Assembly: GCF_000423005.1 (NCBI RefSeq)
Contig: NZ_AUHD01000013.1
Location: 49,021-113,020, forward strand
Source of the DNA: Gelidibacter mesophilus DSM 14095
Lineage (GTDB): Bacteria > Bacteroidota > Bacteroidia > Flavobacteriales > Flavobacteriaceae
Reading direction: 5' to 3'
Length of the DNA stretch: 64,000 nucleotides
Below the pieces are notes generated by a model. It worked only from the letters and a program-made list of their open reading frames with translations, did no database searches and was not told the DNA's origin. The translations under genes and the position numbers were made by a program. Below are positions 27,914 through 36,926 of the stretch, piece by piece. Position 1 is the first letter of the stretch. The number at the start of each line of letters is the position of its first letter.

Positions 27914-28584
27914 CAGATGGTTTCAAGTTTGTATCCTACACCATACACAGCCTCAATGGCAATCGTGGCGTGTTCAAGTTTTTTGCGTAAGTTCTTGATT
28001 TGCGAATAAATAAAATCGAAACTATCTGATTGATCAATATGATCACCCCACACATGCTCCGCAAGTGCGGATTTGGTCACTAACCTGGTTTTATTTGTAA
28101 TGAGATACATTAAGATATCATATTCCTTTCTATTGAGAGTAATTTCATTGGCATTGATAGTCACTTGTCTGTTTTCAGGTTGAATGGTTAGATTTCCAAT
28201 AGTGATATAAGAATTGCCTTCAAAATGTCGACGTCTTAAAACAGCTTTTACCCGGGCATGTAATTCGGCCATATGAAATGGTTTGGGCAAGTAATCATCA
28301 GCACCCAAATTCAAGCCTATCAATCGGTCGTCCAAAGAATCCTTGGCCGAAACGATGATAACACCTTCGTCCTTTCCTGAAGATTTAAGTGCTTTTAAAA
28401 GTTCTAATCCGTTGCCATCAGGAAGCGTAATATCCAACAAAATACAGTCGTAATGGTAAACTCCAATTTTATGCAAGGCCGATTTGTAATCAGAAGCTGT
28501 CTCCACAATATAGTGTTCGCGTTCTAATGTTTTAAGCATATTCTCCAACATTTCAGGTTCGTCTTCTATAATCAGCAATTTCAT
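27913..28584 (-). CDS. OmpR/PhoB-family response regulator
   Basis: 223 residues from ATG 28584. The longer frame to 28680 adds residues unlike a receiver domain. The receiver has acidic pocket IIEDE and phospho-acceptor Asp51 (CILLDITLPDGNG), with the Lys in VSAKDS. The C-terminal winged helix contains the NRKEYDILMYLI and IYSQIKNLRKKLE segments. It binds DNA as the partner of the kinase immediately downstream. Confidence 0.95.
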   Translation of the reverse strand: MKLLIIEDEPEMLENMLKTLEREHYIVETASDYKSALHKIGVYHYDCILLDITLPDGNGLELLKALKSSGKDEGVIIVSAKDSLDDRLIGLNLGADDYLPKPFHMAELHARVKAVLRRRHFEGNSYITIGNLTIQPENRQVTINANEITLNRKEYDILMYLITNKTRLVTKSALAEHVWGDHIDQSDSFDFIYSQIKNLRKKLEHATIAIEAVYGVGYKLETI

Positions 28585-28778
28585 ATCAAGGTGTTTTAGG
28601 CAATTGTAATACTGAAATCTATAATCATTTAGGAATTCCTCTAAAGTATAGAAAAAGAGGGCTACGAGTGTAGCTGTCATCTATAAATTTTTGCAAAAGC
28701 TTAACAAAAAATCAAGAACAATTCCTAATTCATTACAGTTTTGAGAGCTTTCTTTGTTTCAAATTAAAATAAATAACG

Positions 28779-29219
28779 ATGAGAAATTTAAAAATAGCCG
28801 CATTATTATTGTTTGCAACCGCAGCAGTAAGTGCACAGGATTTAAAAATGAATGAAGTGCCTTCCAATTTACAGACCATTTTTACCAAATCGTATAGCAA
28901 TGTTACGGACGTTGAATGGGAAAAGAAAGGTGAAAACTTTAAAGTTGAATTTGAAATCAACAAAATGGATCATGATATTTGGTATAATGCCCAAGGCGAT
29001 GTCATTAAATCAAAAATAGAGATTTCAGAAAGCGCATTGCCATCTGCTGTGGCCTCTACGATTAAGGCGAAATATCCAGATTATAAAATTGATGAGATAG
29101 AAGTCCGTGAAGAGGGTGGGAAAACAACCTATGAAATAGAAATCGATAAAAGTTGGTCTGACGAGCGCAAATTAATTGTCGATGCTTCTGGGAAAATATT
29201 AAGTGATAACGAAGATTAA
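28779..29219 (+). CDS. Exported PepSY-like protein
   Basis: 146 residues with signal peptide (KIAALLLFATAAVSAQ). Two PepSY-like (DUF2874-type) repeats follow, each with the alternating pattern seen in SNVTDVEWEKKGENFKVEFE and PDYKIDEIEVREEGG. Such periplasmic proteins are often controlled by an adjacent two-component system. Here the regulator/kinase pair is divergent, with 194 bases between start codons. A strong terminator follows. Confidence 0.88.
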   Translation: MRNLKIAALLLFATAAVSAQDLKMNEVPSNLQTIFTKSYSNVTDVEWEKKGENFKVEFEINKMDHDIWYNAQGDVIKSKIEISESALPSAVASTIKAKYPDYKIDEIEVREEGGKTTYEIEIDKSWSDERKLIVDASGKILSDNED

Positions 29220-29241
29220 TCTTTTATTACCACTTTTAGTT

Positions 29242-29276
29242 AAAAGGATTGAAACCAAGTTTCAATCCTTTTTTTG
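29242..29276 (+). terminator. Terminator after the PepSY-like gene
   Basis: A stem AAAGGATTGAAAC / GTTTCAATCCTTT with a 3-base loop, followed by seven T residues. Confidence 0.9.
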
Positions 29277-29381
29277 TTTAAAATCACGAAAGTTTGACCT
29301 TTAAAAGCGCAAACTAGGTTTCCACTTCATAGACTATGGATATAGTTTACCTCACAAGTCCATCAACGTATGACAAATCCG

Positions 29382-29534
29382 TTATTGTTCTATATTTTCA
29401 GAATCTTCTTTCTTTTTCCCACTCATCATAAAATTGATAAGAATTCCTACCAATGTGACGCATACGAGTGCAAAAATAACGATCATGAATACGCCATTAT
29501 TCCAGTTGGCATCTAAAAGTATAGGTTGATACAT
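29382..29534 (-). CDS. 50-residue single-pass membrane protein
   Basis: An ATG at 29534 opens a 50-codon frame ending TAA at 29382. The protein has a short polar N terminus (MYQPILLDANWNNG), one hydrophobic helix of about 24 residues, and a charged C tail (SGKKKEDSENIEQ), as expected for a genuine small membrane protein. It stands alone between a terminator and the next gene. The function is unknown. Confidence 0.6.
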   Translation of the reverse strand: MYQPILLDANWNNGVFMIVIFALVCVTLVGILINFMMSGKKKEDSENIEQ

Positions 29535-29737
29535 GCTTATAAAGTTTTGATTGTTAACAGTAAAAATACATCATATTACTTTAAAAAAATATGATTTATA
29601 TCAGTATTCTTTGGGGTCTCACGTTGCTGCAATTAATTTAGCATAAAACTTTGACTGTCAAATTAAAAATACCTGACAAATCTCTTTTATTGATATGGAA
29701 TTTGTATAATTTTGCAAATTGTAATAAATCATGTAAA

Positions 29738-30109
29738 ATGAAAACATATATTGTACTGATTTTAGTGCTCTTTTCTCTAAAATCAGTAGCCCAAATTGAT
29801 TACAAAAGACAGTTGGACAGTTTGACGACCGTTCATAAGGTATGCGTTATTGAAAACAGTATTAGAAACCACCGTATCAAACTGGATCATCTTAAAAAAC
29901 AAAAGCAGAGCTTGAACGCGCAACTTCAAGAAATTCAAGGTTTTAAATTAGGGCGTACTGATGCCGAAAAAGAAGAGCAGCTTGCTGAAATCAATCCGTT
30001 AATTGAGGCCAATGCCACTACGCTGACTGCAGCAGGAGTCCAATTGACCACGCTGATCAATGAATTGGTTATGGCCAATGAGGATGTGAAAGACTTGCAG
30101 ATTAAGTAA
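29738..30109 (+). CDS. Small exported coiled-coil protein
   Basis: 123 residues from ATG 29738, which begins a signal peptide (MKTYIVLILVLFSLKSVAQ). The upstream TTG at 29651 would bury it. The mature part is largely helical with heptad-like repeats (HRIKLDHLKKQKQSLNAQL, then ALTAAGVQLTTLINELV). There is no recognised family. It is probably periplasmic. Confidence 0.7.
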   Translation: MKTYIVLILVLFSLKSVAQIDYKRQLDSLTTVHKVCVIENSIRNHRIKLDHLKKQKQSLNAQLQEIQGFKLGRTDAEKEEQLAEINPLIEANATTLTAAGVQLTTLINELVMANEDVKDLQIK

Positions 30110-30345
30110 CTCTGAAAATAAGAATGTCTTACTTCTACGACGGAAGTGCTTAAGGTGTTTCCAATTTTGTTTGCGTACAGATTTATCGCGCTAGAACCGC
30201 GTGTTATAGTGAAAAATCTCAAGTGTATTTGAAAGCTTAAGTTACTTTAATCGAACCTTTAAACATCAAAGATAAAAGTCCACGAGGTTGAAAATCTCGA
30301 TAATTAGCAACTTAAGCCGATTTGGAATTATACTGTGAAATTTGG

Positions 30346-30573
30346 CTACGCTCCTGGTTTTGGAGGTAAGGCAAAGGCCACGGCATCATGTTCAAAATGA
30401 TTCCGGTGTGAGCCATCACAAAACGGCTTATTGGCAGATAAGCCACATCTACAAAGAGAAATCACATCACGACCGCCAAGGTCATAGACATTTCCGTCCT
30501 TATCCACAATTTCAAAATCGCCTTCAATTCTTAGTGAGCCATTATTGTTCACTTTTAAAGTTGTTTTACTCAT
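30346..30573 (-). CDS. CDGSH iron-sulfur domain protein
   Basis: 75 residues with the 2Fe-2S signature CRCGLSANKPFCDGSH (three Cys and one His). Residues before it form the small beta domain (SLRIEGDFEIVDKDGN). CDGSH proteins carry redox-active, labile clusters; small bacterial forms are cytoplasmic. It is monocistronic. The start at 30573 is a good ATG. Confidence 0.93.
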   Translation of the reverse strand: MSKTTLKVNNNGSLRIEGDFEIVDKDGNVYDLGGRDVISLCRCGLSANKPFCDGSHRNHFEHDAVAFALPPKPGA

Positions 30574-30862
30574 AAGGTTTTATTTATTAGGTTAAAGTGA
30601 TTATATATAAATTTTAAAAGTTTTTTATGACGTCTTGATAGGTTCCATCTGAAGTTTGAAATTCAATAATGAGACCGCTTAAAGCTACGCCAAGCTTTCA
30701 TAATCTGCTAAACTACACTAAGTTTTTGAATAATAGGGAGCGAATTGACATTGGTGCTTTCAAAAAGCCCGGACCAAGGATTAACATTTTCCTAACAGCG
30801 CAACTTAAATTAATGCTGTAATTTCGTGTTTCTTAACTCTTTTGAGTTTTATTCAAACAAAA

Positions 30863-31894
30863 ATGACTTTACAAAACATGAAATCTTCACATACCGCATA
30901 TTCAATTTTAGAGCTTGCTCTCGTTTCTGAAGGACATAGTCTTAAACAAACCTTCAATAATTCTCTCGAACTCGCACAAAAAGCCGAAGACTTTGGTTAT
31001 ACACGCTTCTGGCTGGCAGAACACCACAACGCCGTCAACATTGGCAGCAGTGCTACCTCTGTACTTATTGGTTATATTGCTGAAGGCACCAAAACCATCC
31101 GCGTGGGCTCTGGAGGAATTATGTTGCCCAACCATTCGCCTCTCATTGTTGCCGAGCAATTTGGGACGTTAGGCTCTTTATATCCCAATCGCATCGATCT
31201 AGGTTTAGGAAGAGCTCCAGGAACTGATAGAGAAACAGCCCAAGCCATTAGATCGGATTTTATGCAAGCGGCACATTCTTTTCCAAAAGATGTGGAAGAC
31301 ATCCAAACGTATTTTTCCATAGAAAATATCCCATCTAAAATTAGAGCTACCGTAGCTGAAGGGGTAGAGGTACCTATTTATATCTTAGGTTCTAGTACAG
31401 ACAGTGCCCATTTATCTGCAAAGAAAGGTTTGCCATATGCATTTGCGAGCCACTTTGCTACCCGACATTTAGAGGAAGCTACCGAGATATACAGAAGGGA
31501 ATTTCAGCCTTCAGAAACTCTGGAAACCCCGTATGTCATGGCAGGAGTCAATATCATTATCGCCGATACCGATGAGGAAGCTGAAAGTTATGCCACTTCA
31601 TTAATTCGAATGTTCCTTGGAATCTTTACCGGTAAAAGAGACTATATGCAGCCGCCAACGGCCATGACCCAAGAATATCGGGAAATTATGGAGCATCCAC
31701 AGGTGCATCAAATGTTGAAATACTCATTCATTGGTAGTAAAGCCACCGTTAAAGCTCAAGTAAAAGCATTTTTAGAGAAGAATAAAGTGGAAGAACTTAT
31801 TGCAGTGACTAATATTTATGATATCAAACATCGCATTCGTTCTTATGAATTGTTTGCTGAGATCATGGATGAGTTGAATGCTGACTTTAATTAG
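30863..31894 (+). CDS. Luciferase-like (LLM class) flavin-dependent oxidoreductase
   Basis: 343 residues from ATG 30863; an ATG at 30878 is also possible. Family features are the N-terminal ILELALVSEGHSLKQTF, FWLAEHHN, SGGIMLPNHSPLIVAEQFGTL, and the FMN-binding RIDLGLGRAPGTDRET. It uses reduced flavin and oxygen. The substrate is unknown. It belongs to the group of bacterial LLM enzymes often co-regulated with thiol-redox genes. The next gene, a peroxidase-like protein, is 103 bases downstream. Confidence 0.9.
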   Translation: MTLQNMKSSHTAYSILELALVSEGHSLKQTFNNSLELAQKAEDFGYTRFWLAEHHNAVNIGSSATSVLIGYIAEGTKTIRVGSGGIMLPNHSPLIVAEQFGTLGSLYPNRIDLGLGRAPGTDRETAQAIRSDFMQAAHSFPKDVEDIQTYFSIENIPSKIRATVAEGVEVPIYILGSSTDSAHLSAKKGLPYAFASHFATRHLEEATEIYRREFQPSETLETPYVMAGVNIIIADTDEEAESYATSLIRMFLGIFTGKRDYMQPPTAMTQEYREIMEHPQVHQMLKYSFIGSKATVKAQVKAFLEKNKVEELIAVTNIYDIKHRIRSYELFAEIMDELNADFN

Positions 31895-31997
31895 ACATGT
31901 ATCAGCTTTTTAGGGTATGGATCATTGTTTTTGTGAGATGAATCAATTATTATGATGATAATTAAACACCTTCGTATTTTAACTATAATTCATAAAT

Positions 31998-32504
31998 ATG
32001 ATAAAGCCAAGAACTAAAACCCCAGACCTTTCAATTAATTTAGTTAACGATACCAAGTGGAAACTTAGTGATCAAGATCCTGAAAATTTCACACTTTTGG
32101 TAGTTTACCGTGGAAAGCATTGTCCGGTTTGCAAAAAATATCTAGAAACAATTCAAAAACATCTGGAAGATTTTTCTGAGAAAGGCGTCAACGTCATCGC
32201 TATAAGTTCCAATTCAGAAAAGTTGGCAAAAGCCAGTTATGAAGCATGGAAAGTTAGTGATTTGCCAATTGGGTACGGCTTTCCGATTGAAGAAGCGCGC
32301 AAGTGGGGACTTCACATTTCAAAAGGCATCAAGGATGAACCAGAAATGTTTATTGAACCTGCGATATTTTTAATTCAACCGGATCAAACTCTTTATGCAT
32401 CTTCAATTCAAACGATGCCTTTTGCAAGACCAGAAATTGGAGATTTATTAAAGGCGATTGACTTTGTGGTCAAAGAAAACTATCCAGCACGGGGAGAAGC
32501 CTAG
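31998..32504 (+). CDS. Peroxiredoxin-like (AhpC/TSA) thiol protein
   Basis: 168 residues with a thioredoxin fold. The active site is YRGKHCPVCKKYL, a CxxC motif rather than the single-peroxidatic-Cys TxxC of classic peroxiredoxins. It has no signal peptide. It probably reduces peroxides or acts as a thiol oxidoreductase in the cytoplasm. It is placed after the luciferase-like oxidoreductase. Confidence 0.85.
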   Translation: MIKPRTKTPDLSINLVNDTKWKLSDQDPENFTLLVVYRGKHCPVCKKYLETIQKHLEDFSEKGVNVIAISSNSEKLAKASYEAWKVSDLPIGYGFPIEEARKWGLHISKGIKDEPEMFIEPAIFLIQPDQTLYASSIQTMPFARPEIGDLLKAIDFVVKENYPARGEA

Positions 32505-32582
32505 TTGAGTTTTAAGAATATGCCCGATTTGTGCTATAAAAAACAGTGTGTAGCGCTTTCAATTTTTTTACTTTTATAGAGC

Positions 32583-33083
32583 ATGAATACACAAGACGAT
32601 TCCTTAATTTTCGATTTCAAAACAGAAAGAAGCACCTCTCATTGGTTGGTAGTCAACGATGGCGTTATGGGAGGTGTATCCAAAGGGAAAATTTCAATTA
32701 ATGACTCAGGCAATGGACTATTTGAGGGATTTGTGTCAACTGAAAACAACGGTGGGTTTTCTTTGGTGAAATATGCGTTTTCAAAAAGAGACGTGTCGCA
32801 ATTTACATCGGTTAAACTACGATTGAAAGGCGATGGTAAATTATACCAACTTAGAATAAAAGCAGATCAAACGAAGTCATTTTCCTATATCCATCCATTC
32901 CAAACTTCGGGAGCTTTGCAAACTATAATGATTCCATTTCATGATTTTTTCGCAAGTTATAGGGGCAGCCGATTAGATATTCCCAATTACGATGGAAAGT
33001 TTATGGAAGAAGTTTCCTTATTCATAGGGACTGAAAGGTCGGGAGATTTTACCTTGGAAATTGAACGGATTTGGATGGCCTAG
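32583..33083 (+). CDS. CIA30-family protein
   Basis: 166 residues. The CIA30 (complex I intermediate-associated protein 30) jelly-roll pattern is seen: WLVVNDGVMGGVSKGKI at the start, then FEGFVSTENNGGFSLVKY and VSLFIGTERSGDFTLEI at the end. The bacterial function is not defined; carbohydrate-binding-like folds are typical. It has no signal peptide and lies 78 bases after the peroxiredoxin-like gene. Confidence 0.88.
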   Translation: MNTQDDSLIFDFKTERSTSHWLVVNDGVMGGVSKGKISINDSGNGLFEGFVSTENNGGFSLVKYAFSKRDVSQFTSVKLRLKGDGKLYQLRIKADQTKSFSYIHPFQTSGALQTIMIPFHDFFASYRGSRLDIPNYDGKFMEEVSLFIGTERSGDFTLEIERIWMA

Positions 33084-33251
33084 AAGCCGATTTTTAACAA
33101 AATTATGACCACTATATTTTCAAACAGGCTTAAAAAAACCTAAACTTCATCTTCAGAATTGTTGGATAAAAACCTAAATCACTAATGTTTATTTAGGAGT
33201 TCTAACCGTAATTAATTGAGTAAATGGTGTTATTCCCTGCAAAACTGTGGC

Positions 33252-33259
33252 TATCTTTG
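33252..33259 (+). promoter_or_regulatory. Candidate -7 element for the helicase pair
   Basis: TATCTTTG, 16 bases before the ATG at 33275, fits TAnnTTTG. The -33 region has only a poor match. Confidence 0.4.
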
Positions 33260-33274
33260 CGCAAAAGATAGTTT

Positions 33275-34630
33275 ATGTCAAAACAATTTTCTGATTTAGG
33301 TATTAATGATCAACTGCAAAAAGGTTTGCTGGAATTAGAAATTTCAGTTCCGACAGATATTCAAGTTAAAACCATCCCAGTAGTTTTAAACCAAAAGGAA
33401 GATGTTGTGGTTCTTGCAAAAACTGGGACAGGGAAAACTGCTGCGTTTGGTTTGCCATTACTACAATTGATTGATCTAGAAAACACCAATATTCAAACGC
33501 TTATATTGGCACCCACAAGAGAATTGGGCCAACAGATTTATAATAATCTAGTAACTTTTGCTAGCTATCACCATGACGTTTCCATCGCATCTGTATGTGG
33601 TGGAATTCCTATAAAACCTCAAATAGAACGATTAAAGATGCCCACACATATCGTGGTAGCTACGCCAGGACGTCTGGTCGATTTAATGACACGAGGTGCT
33701 ATTGATATCAAAAGCGTTCACTATTTGGTTCTGGATGAAGCCGATGAAATGGTAAGCGCTTTAAAAGACGAGGTGGATGCTATTATAAAGGCTATTCCGA
33801 AATCGAGAAGAACACTATTATTTACGGCTACCATGCCTGGCGCAATAAAACAATTGGTCCAAAATTACATGTCTAAGCATGTCGTACAGATAGAAGCCGA
33901 TATGGGGAATGTAGGACATCAGGGCATTGATCACCAATATCTTGTTGTTGAACCTATTGAAAAACTAGAAGTTTTACTACATTTCTTGAATTCCAAAGAA
34001 GGCGAACGTGGTATTATATTTTGCAAAACTAAAGCTGCCGTTAATAAATTGGCAAAGAATTTGGCCATCAATAAGTTTTCGTCGGGGGCGCTTCACGGCA
34101 GTTTATCCCAAGGCATTCGCGACCGGATTATGGGGCAATTTAGAGAAGGTCATATTGACATTTTGGTTGCTACAGATTTGGCTGCTCGTGGGATTGACGT
34201 TAAAGAGTTGTCTTATGTAGTCAATTATCATTTACCAGATACCTATGAGGCTTATGTGCACAGAAGTGGACGTACGGCAAGGGCGGGTGCCAAAGGCTTG
34301 TCATTAACCATTCTGCAAAAAGAGGAAGTTGAAGATATTGCCGACTTTGAAAACGAACTGGGTATTGTCTTTAGAGAATTCAAAAAAGCGGATGCCGAGA
34401 GCATTGAAGAAAATAACGGGCTTTTGTGGGCCAGAAAGATTTTTAAAACCAAACCAAATCGGGAGGTTTCAGAAGATTTCAAAGCAAAGATAAAAACGAT
34501 ATTTCATCACTTGACCAAAGACGAGCTTGTCGATAAAATTTTGGCGAATTATTTGGCACAAACCCATACAGAAACCTCAAAAGCAGAGGTTTCCAAAAAA
34601 ATAAAAAGAAGCAATAACGATGGCAAATAG
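33275..34630 (+). CDS. DEAD-box RNA helicase
   Basis: 451 residues. Motifs in order: Q motif region PTDIQVKTIP, I AKTGTGKT, Ia APTREL, Ib TPGRL, II LDEADEM, III TATMP, IV IIFCKTKAAV, V TDLAARGIDV, VI HRSGRTARAG. The C terminus ends in a basic tail (KKIKRSNNDGK). It is probably a CsdA/DeaD-like ribosome or cold-shock helicase. Its last 11 bases overlap the start of the second helicase gene, so both are made together. Confidence 0.95.
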   Translation: MSKQFSDLGINDQLQKGLLELEISVPTDIQVKTIPVVLNQKEDVVVLAKTGTGKTAAFGLPLLQLIDLENTNIQTLILAPTRELGQQIYNNLVTFASYHHDVSIASVCGGIPIKPQIERLKMPTHIVVATPGRLVDLMTRGAIDIKSVHYLVLDEADEMVSALKDEVDAIIKAIPKSRRTLLFTATMPGAIKQLVQNYMSKHVVQIEADMGNVGHQGIDHQYLVVEPIEKLEVLLHFLNSKEGERGIIFCKTKAAVNKLAKNLAINKFSSGALHGSLSQGIRDRIMGQFREGHIDILVATDLAARGIDVKELSYVVNYHLPDTYEAYVHRSGRTARAGAKGLSLTILQKEEVEDIADFENELGIVFREFKKADAESIEENNGLLWARKIFKTKPNREVSEDFKAKIKTIFHHLTKDELVDKILANYLAQTHTETSKAEVSKKIKRSNNDGK

Positions 34631-35933
34631 CATAAAAGACCAACAGGATATTTTAGATAAGTTAAATATCCAGAGTTTGCATCCCATGCAAAGAGAAGCG
34701 ATTGCCGTTATTGGATCAAATACCAATACCATTTTATTATCCCCAACAGGTACCGGAAAAACCTTGGCGTTTTTGTTGCCCTTGCTGGAGATTCTAGACC
34801 CCAAAAACGCCGATGTGCAGGTGTTGATTATTGTGCCTTCACGTGAATTGGCCATTCAGATTGAGCAGGTGGCCCGTGACATGGGCTCCGGATTTAAGGT
34901 CAATGCCGTTTATGGTGGCCGACCAATGTCGAAGGACAAAATTGAAATCAAACATGCACCGGCAATTTTAATTGGCACACCTGGTCGTATTTTGGATCAT
35001 TTTGATGCGGATCGTTTTTCGAAAATGAGTATCAAAACTCTTATTTTAGATGAGTTTGACAAATCGTTGGAAGACGGTTTTGAGGAGGAGATGAAAGGCA
35101 TTATAGGACAGTTGCCAAGTATCAATAAGCGAATTTTGACTTCTGCCACTAAACTCGAAAAAATTCCGGGATTTGTGCGCTTGGACAAGCCTACGACAGT
35201 GGATTACCTATCAGCCAAAAGAAAAACGACGCTTTCCATTAAAACAGTGGTATCGCAAAAGCCAAATAAACTTCCAACATTATTGGAGTTGTTGCAATAT
35301 ATTGGCAATCACCAAGGCATCATTTTTTGTAATCTAAGAGATAATATTGACCGGGTAAGTCATTTTTTAAAACGGAATAATATCAGTCATTCCTGTTTTT
35401 CGGGAGGGATGGAACAGCAAGAACGCGAACGTTCTTTGATCACCTTCAGAAATGGTACAAGTCAGATTCTTCTCGCTACGGATCTCGCTTCTAGAGGGAT
35501 CGATATCCCAGAACTCAAATTCATTATTCATTATGAGTTACCTAAACACGAGGAAGAATTTATCCATAGAAATGGCAGAACCGCAAGAGTTTATGAAAAA
35601 GGTACTGCTTATATTTTAAAAGGCAGTGATGAGCAATTACCCGAATTTGTCAAGACCTCAAAAGTCATCAAGATTTCCACAAAAGCACCAAAGTCGGCGC
35701 CATTATGGGAAACCCTCTTTATTTCTGGAGGTCGTAAGGATAAAATTTCCAAAGGAGATATTGTCGGACTTTTCATGAAACAAGGCGGACTCACGCAAGA
35801 GCAACTGGGGACGATTGAACTCAAGCAAGACTGCGCTTTTGTTGCGGTTCCACGAAAAGAAGCCAAACGGATTGTTGACACTTTGGACAATACCCGATTA
35901 AAGAAGAAAAAAGTACGGATTAGAGTGCTTTAA
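34620..35933 (+). CDS. DEAD-box-like RNA helicase with DbpA-type RNA-binding domain; motif II is DEFD
   Basis: 437 residues. Motifs: I SPTGTGKT, Ia VPSREL, Ib GTPGRI, II LILDEFDKS (Ala replaced by Phe, so DEFD), III TSATK, IV IIFCNLRDNI, V TDLASRGIDI, VI HRNGRTARV. The last ~75 residues (LFISGGRKDKISKGDIVGLF...) are a DbpA-type RNA-binding domain, which binds rRNA in DbpA. It overlaps the first helicase gene by 11 bases. A dedicated pair acting on ribosome assembly is the simplest reading. Confidence 0.93.
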   Translation: MANSIKDQQDILDKLNIQSLHPMQREAIAVIGSNTNTILLSPTGTGKTLAFLLPLLEILDPKNADVQVLIIVPSRELAIQIEQVARDMGSGFKVNAVYGGRPMSKDKIEIKHAPAILIGTPGRILDHFDADRFSKMSIKTLILDEFDKSLEDGFEEEMKGIIGQLPSINKRILTSATKLEKIPGFVRLDKPTTVDYLSAKRKTTLSIKTVVSQKPNKLPTLLELLQYIGNHQGIIFCNLRDNIDRVSHFLKRNNISHSCFSGGMEQQERERSLITFRNGTSQILLATDLASRGIDIPELKFIIHYELPKHEEEFIHRNGRTARVYEKGTAYILKGSDEQLPEFVKTSKVIKISTKAPKSAPLWETLFISGGRKDKISKGDIVGLFMKQGGLTQEQLGTIELKQDCAFVAVPRKEAKRIVDTLDNTRLKKKKVRIRVL

Positions 35934-35967
35934 ATTTAGCACCTCACCCAATGGATTTTAGACAAGC

Positions 35968-35983
35968 CGCGATAGCTATCGCG
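35968..35983. repeat. Perfect 16-bp palindrome
   Basis: CGCGATAGCTATCGCG between convergent genes. GATAGCTATC-centred palindromes of this kind occur in many flavobacterial intergenic regions. It has no T run, so it is a repeat or mRNA-end hairpin rather than a normal terminator. Confidence 0.6.
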
Positions 35984-36022
35984 ACTTATCTAAAGAAAAA
36001 CTCTTGACTAAAGGTGATCCTT

Positions 36023-36763
36023 TTATTTGTTAACCGGGATCGCTTTCAGCTGAATGATACCCACAGCATTCAAGACCTTAATAATTTGATAGGTCATATC
36101 AACTTCATACCATTTGACGCCAAAATTCGCTCTACTGGCAAATTTATGATGGTTATTATGATAACCTTCGCCCATCATTAAGAAATCAAAACGAAATAAA
36201 TTCTTGCTGGTGTTTTTCATTTTATAATTTACATAGCCGTAGATATGCCCAAACCAATTAATGATTACCCCGTGAATAGGTGCCATCATAAAAGTAATCG
36301 GTAATAGTAGCCATTGCCACCAAGCAGTCACAAAGTAAATAAAGAACAAAACGTAAAGTGCCATCCAAAGAATTCTTGACACGCGGGAACTCGCAAACTT
36401 ATCAAAAGCTTCCCATTGTGGTACGTTTTTGGTAAAGCGCTGATCCACTTCAATGCGTTGTTTATTGATATCCTGATAGATATTTTTTGTTTTCCACATC
36501 ATCGCGAACATGTTAGGATCATGTGATGGTGAATGAGGGTCTTGCTCTGTATCTGTGTAAGCATGATGCATACGGTGCATGACGCCATACCCATAAGCAC
36601 TTAAATAGCTTGAACCTTGAAAAATCCAAGTCAAAACAAAAGTGATGCGTTCTGTAGTTTTTGACATCGTAAACACTTGATGTGCTGCATAGCGATGCAA
36701 AAAGAAGGATTGAAAAAATAAGCCTCCATACCAAAGTACCAAAACGAATATTACAATAATCAT
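36023..36763 (-). CDS. Acyl-lipid/acyl-CoA desaturase (stearoyl-CoA delta-9 type)
   Basis: 246 residues, integral membrane. The three histidine boxes of the di-iron site are HRYAAH, HRMHH and HNNHH, each intact. Four hydrophobic segments flank them. The enzyme adds a cis double bond to membrane fatty acids, so it affects cold adaptation and fluidity. It is short for the family (often 250-300) but complete. It is convergent with the helicase operon and has a promoter with a very short leader. Confidence 0.93.
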   Translation of the reverse strand: MIIVIFVLVLWYGGLFFQSFFLHRYAAHQVFTMSKTTERITFVLTWIFQGSSYLSAYGYGVMHRMHHAYTDTEQDPHSPSHDPNMFAMMWKTKNIYQDINKQRIEVDQRFTKNVPQWEAFDKFASSRVSRILWMALYVLFFIYFVTAWWQWLLLPITFMMAPIHGVIINWFGHIYGYVNYKMKNTSKNLFRFDFLMMGEGYHNNHHKFASRANFGVKWYEVDMTYQIIKVLNAVGIIQLKAIPVNK

Positions 36764-36775
36764 AGTTTTTTTTTA

Positions 36776-36806
36776 CAAAGATACTGGGATAAGAAGCATC
36801 AAACAA
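36776..36806 (-). promoter_or_regulatory. Promoter of the desaturase gene
   Basis: On the minus strand, TATCTTTG at 36783-36776 is preceded by TTG at 36806-36804 (20-base spacer) or TTTG at 36803-36800 (16-base spacer). The -7 box ends 13 bases before the ATG, so the mRNA has almost no 5' untranslated region. Confidence 0.6.
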
Positions 36807-36926
36807 TGAACCTAAGTCAATTAAAACTGCGTTGTAATGCAGATATGAGGTTTAACTCATGCATCCCATAATTGCAGTTTTTGCCAATAAATAAGCGAAA
36901 GGACAAAAACCATTCTAGAATCGAAT

